DNA of 24,761 nt from a virus. This document shows, in pieces, positions 1-5,644 of this stretch. Location: positions 1-24,761 of IMG/VR virus record IMGVR_UViG_3300040801_000429; one strand, written 5' to 3'. The position numbers and the translations under genes are program-made. The notes below the pieces were generated by a model. It worked only from the letters and a program-made list of their open reading frames with translations, was not told the origin of the DNA and did not search any database. How positions within the stretch are numbered: the stretch's first letter is position 1; every line of letters starts with the position of its first letter.

Positions 1-184
1 AAAACTGGACGCAGTTAATAATAATTGTGATTTAGCCAATGTTATGCCTTCGTTGCCGAGCGATGGCGAAACCGAAAAATGGTTTGATGAAAACATTGGT
101 GTAAACAGTGATTGCAGCGCTTCAAGTGCTATATACAAATTTAGGCTCTGGTTGAAAGAGCGTTTGGGATGCAATGAGGCATAA
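1..184 (+). CDS. C-terminal end of an unknown protein (partial)
   Basis: An open frame runs from base 2 (truncated by the window edge) for 60 codons to a TAA at 182-184. The visible tail is acidic to mixed, with the segment EKWFDENIGVNSDC followed by a basic helix (IYKFRLWLKERLG). I do not recognise the family. It lies 93 bp upstream of a DUF4494 gene on the same strand and could be part of the early/middle phage region that precedes packaging. It has no start in this window, so length and domains are unknown. That it is coding is supported by the uninterrupted frame to the edge and amino-acid content typical of a soluble protein, but a 60-codon fragment is modest evidence. Confidence 0.55.
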   Translation, partial: KLDAVNNNCDLANVMPSLPSDGETEKWFDENIGVNSDCSASSAIYKFRLWLKERLGCNEA

Positions 185-217
185 CACACAAATAAAAACC
201 ATTTAAAACTTTAAACA

Positions 218-253
218 ATGACAAACAAAAAAGAAATAATAAAAACAAAGTAA
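218..253 (+). CDS. Possible 11-residue leader peptide (very short ORF)
   Basis: An ATG at 218 opens an 11-codon frame (MTNKKEIIKTK) ending in TAA at 251-253, inside the A-rich 93-bp gap before the DUF4494 gene. The start context (A-rich, AAACAATG) resembles that of other genes in this window. It is lysine-rich because the region is poly-A-like, so it may be a chance frame. If translated it would end 24 bp upstream of the next ATG and could couple or tune its translation. Confidence 0.15.
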   Translation: MTNKKEIIKTK

Positions 254-277
254 AATCGTAAATTAAAATAAGTAAAT

Positions 278-715
278 ATGAATCAAAACAATTGGTACGA
301 AGTAAAAGTCAAGTACGTTCGACAACTAGAGGACGGAAGACTAAAAAGGGTAACAGAACCCTATCTATTAGACGCGGTAAGCTTCACAGATGCAGAGGCA
401 CGCATTTATGAATCAATCGGAAAGGATGTGAAAGGAGAATTTCATATCGAGTCAATTAAACGTCAAAACATATCGGATATATTCCTTTATGAAGATTCTG
501 ACACGTGGTATTCTGGAATTATGAGCTATGTTTCAGTAGATGGAGATACAGGTAAAGAAAAGAAAGTTCGCCATAAGATGTTTATTTCTGCTGAATCAGT
601 AAAGCAAGCAGATGAACGTTTAAAGGAATGTCTCAAAGACATGGTAGTAACCTACGAAATCAAAGAGATAAAAGAAACAAAGGTGGTGGACGTAATTCCG
701 TATAACCCTGAGTAA
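278..715 (+). CDS. DUF4494 domain protein
   Basis: The 145-residue protein matches, from memory of the family, the DUF4494 pattern: an N-terminal WYEVKVKY strand, the segment VTEPYLLDAVSFTDAEARI (about residues 25-43), a central GEFHIESIKRQNISDIF and the C-terminal VVDVIPY motif. The domain fills the whole protein, as is usual. DUF4494 proteins are small soluble proteins found widely in Bacteroidota genomes, prophages and phages; no biochemical role is established that I know of. The ATG at 278 follows an A/T-rich stretch with no Shine-Dalgarno, normal for Bacteroidota. It is closed by a strong hairpin terminator (733-772), so it is probably the last gene of an upstream transcript rather than part of the late operon. 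I saw no TAnnTTTG promoter in its 93-bp leader. Confidence 0.85.
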   Translation: MNQNNWYEVKVKYVRQLEDGRLKRVTEPYLLDAVSFTDAEARIYESIGKDVKGEFHIESIKRQNISDIFLYEDSDTWYSGIMSYVSVDGDTGKEKKVRHKMFISAESVKQADERLKECLKDMVVTYEIKEIKETKVVDVIPYNPE

Positions 716-732
716 CCAATAATTCAAAGACA

Positions 733-772
733 AAACACCGTGCTATTTAGTGCGGTGTTTATGTTTTTTTTA
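733..772 (+). terminator. Intrinsic terminator after the DUF4494 gene
   Basis: The arms AAACACCG (733-740) and CGGTGTTT (753-760) are perfectly complementary and can extend inward through G-U pairs to a TATTTA loop. A run of eight T begins three bases after the stem. It separates the DUF4494 transcript from the packaging genes, and a new promoter follows about 50 bp downstream. Confidence 0.85.
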
Positions 773-796
773 GTAAATTTAAGGTATATATCCAAA

Positions 797-856
797 TATT
801 GAGTTATAACCAAAATAGCAATATCTTTGAATTGTGAAGTAAAAATTGTAAATTTG
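797..856 (+). promoter_or_regulatory. Tandem overlapping Bacteroidota-type promoters for the packaging operon
   Basis: Two matches to the Bacteroidota sigma-A consensus (TTTG, 19-21 bp, TAnnTTTG) overlap. The first is TATTG at 797-801 with TATCTTTG at 822-829 (20 bp between the TTG and the -7 box), predicting transcription from about 834. The second is TTTG at 826-829 with TAAATTTG at 849-856 (19 bp between), predicting a start at about 861-863, i.e. on the ATG at 862. The TTTG of the first -7 box would serve as the -33 box of the second. They follow the terminator at 733-772 and probably drive the PLD-like gene, terS and terL. Which one is active cannot be told from the sequence. Confidence 0.6.
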
Positions 857-861
857 TAATT

Positions 862-1506
862 ATGGGATGGGATTCAGAAACATCATGGAGTCATGAAAAT
901 GAATTAATAAATGTCAAAAAAGATGCTAATGATTCAGGACTTGAAAGCTTAGAAGATTCTAAGTACAAAAAGTTTATTGAAAAAACTTACAAAGTAATTC
1001 AAAAAGTTGAAGAAATTGGATTGCCTAAAAAAAATGAGCAGTTAAAAATTATAACTTTTAGACCATTTAACGCTGCGGTTTTTTTAAAATACATTGCAGA
1101 AAAAGAAGGTATTAAAAATGCTCAAATAGTAGTTTATTTAATTAATGGAGAAGCAGCGTTAATGATTGACAAAATGATTAAAGATGAATTAATCGGTAAA
1201 TGTCAAATATTAATGTCAAATCTTAGAAACAAAGCGCATAGAAAAAAAGAACAAATAACTAGAGATTTATTTGTTGACAATCCAAAAGTTGATTTGTTTT
1301 TTGCTTCATCTCATGCTAAAATTTTAAGCGTTGAAACGAACAAAGGTAATTTCTACTCTTTAGAAGGATCGGGAAATATGAGTTTTAATAGTCGTGTTGA
1401 AAACTATTGCATTGATAATGACGAAAAATTATATAATTTTCATTGTGATTGGATGAATGAAATAAAAACTTTCTTAAAAGACAAGAAAGAGCTCGTTTTA
1501 ACTTAA
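862..1506 (+). CDS. PLD-like (single HxK motif) protein, candidate nuclease
   Basis: The 214-residue protein carries one phospholipase-D superfamily signature near its C-terminus: H151-A-K153 followed after four residues by E158 (canonical Asp), then GSGN at 169-172 with S174, N176 and E180. A single copy of the motif is typical of dimeric PLD-fold nucleases (the Nuc and BfiI type), in which two subunits share the active site. The region before it (about 60-150) has alternating strands and helices compatible with the PLD fold; the first 40 residues are acidic and probably flexible. There is no signal peptide, so a cytoplasmic role acting on nucleic acid is more likely than a lipase role. It has its own promoter and lies 21 bp before the small terminase. 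It could help packaging, as HNH nucleases beside terminases do in some other phages, or be an accessory gene. The nuclease activity is inferred. Confidence 0.7.
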   Translation: MGWDSETSWSHENELINVKKDANDSGLESLEDSKYKKFIEKTYKVIQKVEEIGLPKKNEQLKIITFRPFNAAVFLKYIAEKEGIKNAQIVVYLINGEAALMIDKMIKDELIGKCQILMSNLRNKAHRKKEQITRDLFVDNPKVDLFFASSHAKILSVETNKGNFYSLEGSGNMSFNSRVENYCIDNDEKLYNFHCDWMNEIKTFLKDKKELVLT

Positions 1507-1527
1507 CACTCAAAAAACAGTCGAAAA

Positions 1528-1950
1528 ATGCCAGGAGGTAAAGGAAATATCAAACCAGAAGATGGAAAGCCTTTTAAAAAAGGTGATCCTAGGATAAATC
1601 GAAAAGGTAGACCTAGAAAATTAATATCTGATTGTATAGTCGAAATGGAAAAATCGGGTGTAAAAGAAACTAATTCTGAGCAAATAAAATCGGTATATCT
1701 TAGACTGATTAATTTAACCATAAAAGAACTTCAAGAAAAAGTATCAAATGATGATGAACCTGCACTAACTAGAATAGTTGGAAAAAATATACTTTCAGGA
1801 AAAGGATTTGATATTATTGAAAAAATGTTCGATAGAAGTTTAGGCAAACCACAACAAAACGTTGACCTATCAAACACGGATGGCACTTTATCCTTATCTG
1901 CAGAAGAACGCACAAAAAGAATTGCAGAACTAAAAAGCAAGCTTAAATAA
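1528..1950 (+). CDS. terS: Putative terminase small subunit
   Basis: The 140-residue protein begins with a basic Gly/Lys/Arg-rich region (GGKGNIKPEDGKPFKKGDPRI, then NRKGRPRKL, residues 3-32) of the kind seen in DUF5681-like proteins, which commonly precede large terminases in phages. A helical region follows (about 33-110), with the polar tail LSAEERTKRIAELKSKLK. Small terminases bind the packaging initiation site and recruit and regulate the large subunit; the basic N-terminus fits DNA binding. It is four bases upstream of terL, which is the strongest argument for the call. The chosen ATG is preceded by CGAAAA, 21 bp after the upstream stop. Small terminases diverge quickly, so the assignment rests on position and on the N-terminal motif. 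Confidence 0.7.
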   Translation: MPGGKGNIKPEDGKPFKKGDPRINRKGRPRKLISDCIVEMEKSGVKETNSEQIKSVYLRLINLTIKELQEKVSNDDEPALTRIVGKNILSGKGFDIIEKMFDRSLGKPQQNVDLSNTDGTLSLSAEERTKRIAELKSKLK

Positions 1951-1954
1951 ATGT

Positions 1955-3385
1955 ATGTTAACGGATTCAGAATTAATTGAGCTTGAAAAACTACTTCATC
2001 AACAGGAAATTGATGATCGCAGAAGCGCATTAATTGATCCTAATCATAAAGACCATACAAAGAATTACAAGTTCATTCAAAAACAGAATAACGAACGTGA
2101 ATACGATTCTAAGGGCAACTTAATAAAAGGCACAAAAATAACCACATTAGAAGGTTCTGCCCGTTCAGGAAAGACAATATCAATAGTTGATGAAACAATT
2201 AGGATTGGACTATACGAGACAGCAAGCACCATATTTATAGTTCGTGAAACTTATGCAGAATTTAAAACCACGCTTTACAAAGATTACAAAGAGCGCTTAG
2301 ATTATTTTGATTTGCCTAATCCATTTCACGATAAAGAAGAGGTTAAGAGTTTTAAAATTGGTAATGCTCGAATTACCTTCCTTGGAGCTGATAAAATCGG
2401 TAAAAAACTAGGTGCCGGATCGGATTACTTATTCTTCAATGAGGTGTTATTCGGAATTAAAGAGAGTGTATTTAAGCAGTTGGTTACTCGTTGTTCTATT
2501 GCGGTGTATTGTGATTATAACCCAGCATTTACAAAACACTGGTTTTATGATAAAGTATTAAAGCGTTCAGATGTTGCTTATTTGCGTACTACTTACAAAG
2601 ATAACCAATACTGCCCACCAGCTCAAAAGCAAGAGATTGAAGCATCCGAACCGTGGGATCATGGAACCTATGATATAATAGATGATGAGCTATTTTACAA
2701 CTATGAGCCAATTGATGAAAACAATCAACCACCAATTAACAAGCGTAATCACGAAAATGGAACCATAGACCAAGAATATTGGATGGTTTACGGCCTTGGA
2801 CTTCGTGGGGCCATGAAAGGACGTATATTCAAAAAAGTAAGATACATTGATGAGTTTCCAGATTTGCCATATATAATTGGAAATGATTTTGGTTTTACAT
2901 CGGACCCGAACGCCACGCTAAAATACACGCAAACCAAAACAGACATCTACATTGAGCCTTTAATTTACGAGCCAATTGAAAGCCCTGAATTACTCGATGA
3001 AGCATTTCAAAGTGTAGGTATAAGCTACGATAGTGTTATCATAGCAGATTCAGCAGATAGGTATGTCAGCGGAAAGCATGGAGTTGTCAAGATGGTCCAG
3101 GACTTGTACCAACTAGGTTACATCAATATTTCAAAGGTATCAAAAACTAAAAGCGTTGCTTATTGGCTTGGAAAGATGAAAACTAAGCGAATAAATATAG
3201 TACGCACAGGAAATAAACACCTAGACGAAGCTATGCAACGTAATTTTGAGAACCTAATATGGAAGGAAATAAACGGTATTCAGTTAAATATTCCAGACGA
3301 TAAGTGCGAGGATCACAATTGCGATGCGTCACGCTATTGCTATATGTCATGGGAGTTCGCTAATTTTAGTGTTGATACGAATTGA
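1955..3385 (+). CDS. terL: Terminase large subunit (packaging ATPase/nuclease)
   Basis: The 476-residue protein has the two domains of the DNA-packaging motor. The N-terminal ATPase shows a Walker A-like loop G67-SARSGKT (67-74) and a Walker B segment YLFFNE (158-163), in which Asn precedes the catalytic Glu. A motif III candidate is CDYNP (186-190). The C-terminal RNase H-like nuclease domain shows the expected acidic residues: D311 in IIGNDFGF, D365 in IIADSADRY and D457 in HNCDASRY, which would bind the two metal ions that cut concatemeric DNA. Length is normal for the family. The ATG at 1955 is used because the closer ATG at 1951 is out of frame and soon stops. The gene ends normally and is followed by a 531-bp non-coding gap instead of directly by the portal gene, which is unusual in this compact region. 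Confidence 0.93.
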   Translation: MLTDSELIELEKLLHQQEIDDRRSALIDPNHKDHTKNYKFIQKQNNEREYDSKGNLIKGTKITTLEGSARSGKTISIVDETIRIGLYETASTIFIVRETYAEFKTTLYKDYKERLDYFDLPNPFHDKEEVKSFKIGNARITFLGADKIGKKLGAGSDYLFFNEVLFGIKESVFKQLVTRCSIAVYCDYNPAFTKHWFYDKVLKRSDVAYLRTTYKDNQYCPPAQKQEIEASEPWDHGTYDIIDDELFYNYEPIDENNQPPINKRNHENGTIDQEYWMVYGLGLRGAMKGRIFKKVRYIDEFPDLPYIIGNDFGFTSDPNATLKYTQTKTDIYIEPLIYEPIESPELLDEAFQSVGISYDSVIIADSADRYVSGKHGVVKMVQDLYQLGYINISKVSKTKSVAYWLGKMKTKRINIVRTGNKHLDEAMQRNFENLIWKEINGIQLNIPDDKCEDHNCDASRYCYMSWEFANFSVDTN

Positions 3386-3411
3386 TTTTTAATAATTATT
3401 ATTATATTTGC
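3382..3411 (+). promoter_or_regulatory. Bacteroidota-type promoter directly after terL
   Basis: TATATTTGC at 3403-3411 is an exact match to the -7 element TAnnTTTG. ATTG at 3381-3384, overlapping the terL stop codon, gives a -33-like box with an 18-bp spacer. Transcription is predicted to start near 3414-3418, exactly where the first stem of the small RNA candidate begins (3414). There is no long reading frame downstream until 3917, so the promoter appears to serve an RNA. Confidence 0.65.
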
Positions 3412-3413
3412 AG

Positions 3414-3490
3414 AAGCGGATTGTAGTTTAACCTTTAGCGGGGTTTTATGAAGTCCTTTCCATCTTGTGGACGTGCCGCTTATTTTTTTT
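3414..3490 (+). ncRNA. Candidate small structured RNA between terL and portal
   Basis: The predicted transcript starts within or just before AAGCGG (3414-3419), which pairs with CCGCTT (3476-3481). A run of eight T (3483-3490) follows immediately, so the closing stem plus U-tract looks like a self-terminating RNA of about 77 nt. Inside are two hairpins: AACCT (3430-3434) with GGGTT (3441-3445), and GTCC (3453-3456) with GGAC (3469-3472). Together these make a three-way junction. The 12-nt loop of the second hairpin contains CCATCTTG (3460-3467), perfectly complementary to CAAGATGG at 3512-3519. No Rfam family is recognised; the size resembles tRNA but the T-arm and anticodon arm are absent. 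Pairings were found by eye, without energy calculation. Confidence 0.5.
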
Positions 3491-3760
3491 ATTTAAAGAT
3501 GGGACATAAGGCAAGATGGTTTGGTTCTACGTGGTAACCTGTAAACGATAAAAAACACGATAAACCCATTTTCTAAGTAAATAAAGGCAGTCAAACCAAA
3601 AACTATGCAATGTCCAACCTTGACAACATAGTCCTTGAAACACTATTTATAGTGCTGAATTTAAAAAAGACTGATCGAAAAGTTTAAGGAGTATAAGAAC
3701 TTACTTAACACCTCAGAAGAGGTCAAGGGCGAAATTACTTTATTTGCTTTGGGGTTTTTT
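3491..3760 (+). ncRNA. Possible larger structured or switching RNA downstream of the small RNA
   Basis: This A/T-rich stretch has no gene longer than a 12-codon frame (ATG 3499, MGHKARWFGSTW, stop at 3535-3537). It holds many complementary segments: AAGATGGG (3496-3503) with CCCATTTT (3565-3572), TGGTTTG (3517-3523) with CAAACCA (3592-3598), and GGACAT (3502-3507) with ATGTCC (3610-3615). The first two cross, as in an H-type pseudoknot; the first and third compete. Local hairpins are CTATG/CATAG enclosing TGTC/GACA (3603-3631), CACTA/TAGTG with a TTTA loop near 3640-3655, and ACCTC/GAGGT (3710-3723). A weak terminator-like end is CAAGG with CTTTG (3724-3728 with 3747-3751) followed by GGG and six T (3755-3760). 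Read-through from the 3403 promoter would make one RNA of about 350 nt. Function unknown. Confidence 0.35.
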
Positions 3761-3867
3761 ATGTAAACCTTCTAATAATTCTAATCTTTAGTTTGTAAGA
3801 TTTCAAGGGTAATAGGGTAACTATATCTAAAATAACAACAAAAAGCTTTAAAATAAAAAAAAATCCT
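3761..3867 (+). other. A/T-rich spacer with a short tandem repeat
   Basis: No credible gene lies here. The only feature noticed is AGGGTAAT at 3806-3813 followed directly by AGGGTAAC at 3814-3821, a tandem octamer with one mismatch, which could be a protein-binding site or chance. The rest is A/T-rich and leads into the -7 box at 3868. Confidence 0.3.
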
Positions 3868-3876
3868 TACATTTGC
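3845..3876 (+). promoter_or_regulatory. Candidate promoter for the head/tail operon
   Basis: TACATTTGC at 3868-3876 exactly matches the Bacteroidota -7 element. The upstream box is weak (CTTTA at 3846-3850, about 17 bp away), so activity may need a phage-encoded activator. Transcription would start near 3881 and place the palindrome at 3891-3911 at about +10 to +30, directly before the portal ATG at 3917. Confidence 0.5.
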
Positions 3877-3890
3877 TACATAATCAAAGG

Positions 3891-3911
3891 ACTGATTAAA
3901 TATTAATCAGT
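3891..3911 (+). promoter_or_regulatory. Perfect 9-bp palindrome just upstream of the portal start
   Basis: The arm ACTGATTAA (3891-3899) is followed by a three-base spacer ATA and the exact reverse complement TTAATCAGT (3903-3911), ending five bases before the ATG at 3917. In DNA it is a good operator for a dimeric repressor or activator acting just downstream of the promoter at 3868. In RNA it is a 9-bp hairpin beside the start codon that could limit ribosome loading. It has no U-tract, so it is not a terminator. Confidence 0.6.
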
Positions 3912-3916
3912 ATTTT

Positions 3917-5644
3917 ATGACAGGAAAAGAATTCATTCTGGAGGGGCTAAACGGCTCGGACTTATCAATTGCTAAAAGGCAACAAAAGCAATTAGATCAT
4001 TTTGTAATATCCGAAGTTCAAGAAGATATATCTATCGAGTACATCAAAGAATGGGCAGATAGAAAGTATATAACTAACGATTATTTCCTTAATTTCGTTA
4101 AAACGGTATTCAAAGACGAAAATTTTAAATCATTTTACAAATACCTACGATACCCATTAGCCTCATCAATTATTATACGTGAAGAAGTTATTCCAGAATT
4201 AGAGCGTGTATTTCATTCAGATGATGCGTATAGCGAATATTACATTAGAGGCAATAAAGAAAAAGAAGTTCAGGAACTAAATAATGATTTATTTGATCGG
4301 GAGTTATTCCAAAATCTAATGTACAATCATAATTCTATCATTGTTACAAAATTAGATGAAAACGGAGAATTAAAACGTGAGTTTATATCGATTGAAAATG
4401 TAGTTGCTATTGAATGTAGTTACAATGATATTCAAAGAGTAGCTTATAAAGGCACAATGCCCAATGAATTTAATGAAGAAATTGAAGGGTATATTTACAT
4501 TGATAACAATGTGTTTGAGTTCTATGAGTTAGGAGAAAAGGATATGATTAATGAGCCTTTAATTATATGGCCACATGGTCAAGATTATACGCCTGTTTGC
4601 TTTACCTCACCAAAACCATATTATCAAAAGAAAAAATATGCAGTACGCTATTCTGTATTCTCAAGCATTCGACCTGATTTAGAAGAGTACGTTTTTTTAA
4701 AGACGATCCAAAGAATGACCGAGCCAAATGGAGCTATTCCGATAGTTACAAAACTTAAAACAAATGAGGTTAAAAAGTCAGGCCAGGCATTAAACAAAGA
4801 CCAAACTAAAGATGGGCTACCATTATCTGCTGAAACTTTAGGCGGTCAACAAGCTGAGTACAATAAGGAATCATTAAATTCAGGCGGTCCAATGCAAGCG
4901 GGAACTATTTATGAAATTCCTGCAATGAAAACAGAGAGTGGCTCCCTCGACATGGATGCGGTTCAAAACTTCATTAAGTTTTTCTACATTCCAACCGAGG
5001 CATTGGAATATCTTAATAACCGAGTAAATGAAATTGAACATAAGATAGTACGTAAAGTAGTAGGTGATTATTCAGAAGCGAATGAATCAGCTAAAAATGA
5101 AAAGCAAGTACAAAAATCTTACGTATCAAAACAAGACAAGCTTAGAAATATATCTAAATGGTTAAGTGAAGTCGCAACCAAGGCAGATAACTACGCACTA
5201 TCTTATTTATTTGGCTCAGGAAATTATGCAGAGCGTTTCTTTGGATCTGATTTCTTTATCGAAACTAAAGATCAGATTTATGAAATGATTAAAAACGCTC
5301 CGAATCCAATCGAGAAAAGAAATTTACTCAAAAGGCTTTCGGGTGTAAATAATAAGGGTAATAAGGACAGTATACAGAAAGACAAAATAATGTATATGCT
5401 ACTTCCATACGCAACTGATGAAGATTTTGATAAAGCTGTTCTTCGTGGTACTATGTCAAATGAAATATTTGAACTACAAACACGCTTTAATTATTGGTTA
5501 AGCTTGTTTGAGGCGAGCTATGGTAGCATAGTATTGTTTTGGCAAGGTATGGGAGATAGCCCCGAAAATGAAAAACTAATCACAATAAATAATTTATTGA
5601 TTGATTTAATAATAAACAACACAAATACAAATGACAATGAGTAA
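3917..5644 (+). CDS. Portal protein
   Basis: The 575-residue protein follows the packaging genes and precedes scaffold and capsid, the canonical portal position. Portals form the 12-subunit ring at one capsid vertex through which DNA is pumped by terminase and to which the tail attaches. The sequence is consistent: a mixed N-terminal region, a beta-rich wing (about 135-280), a polar flexible segment (about 285-330), a long helical stem/crown region with FYIPTEALEYLNNRVNEIEHKIVRK (about 356-380) and helices continuing past 420. There is no signal peptide or membrane segment. The start lies five bases after a palindrome. The end overlaps the next gene by 14 bases (ATGACAATGAG arrangement). I identify it mainly by size, helical pattern and synteny, as portals share little sequence between groups. 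Confidence 0.8.
   Translation: MTGKEFILEGLNGSDLSIAKRQQKQLDHFVISEVQEDISIEYIKEWADRKYITNDYFLNFVKTVFKDENFKSFYKYLRYPLASSIIIREEVIPELERVFHSDDAYSEYYIRGNKEKEVQELNNDLFDRELFQNLMYNHNSIIVTKLDENGELKREFISIENVVAIECSYNDIQRVAYKGTMPNEFNEEIEGYIYIDNNVFEFYELGEKDMINEPLIIWPHGQDYTPVCFTSPKPYYQKKKYAVRYSVFSSIRPDLEEYVFLKTIQRMTEPNGAIPIVTKLKTNEVKKSGQALNKDQTKDGLPLSAETLGGQQAEYNKESLNSGGPMQAGTIYEIPAMKTESGSLDMDAVQNFIKFFYIPTEALEYLNNRVNEIEHKIVRKVVGDYSEANESAKNEKQVQKSYVSKQDKLRNISKWLSEVATKADNYALSYLFGSGNYAERFFGSDFFIETKDQIYEMIKNAPNPIEKRNLLKRLSGVNNKGNKDSIQKDKIMYMLLPYATDEDFDKAVLRGTMSNEIFELQTRFNYWLSLFEASYGSIVLFWQGMGDSPENEKLITINNLLIDLIINNTNTNDNE

Noticed and set aside
1951-1980. ATG four bases before the chosen terL start
   Set aside because: Wrong frame, ending in TGA after nine codons.
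3414-3481. tRNA-like length and closing stem (AAGCGG/CCGCTT) with a GTAGTTTAA stretch resembling a D-arm
   Set aside because: No T-arm GTTCGAATC-like sequence, no proper anticodon stem and only a 6-bp acceptor-like stem; better explained as a small RNA with terminator.
3669-3679. CTGATCGAAA resembling the hammerhead ribozyme core
   Set aside because: The core needs CUGAUGA, a stem II and then GAAA; stem II is missing and no flanking stems I and III fit.
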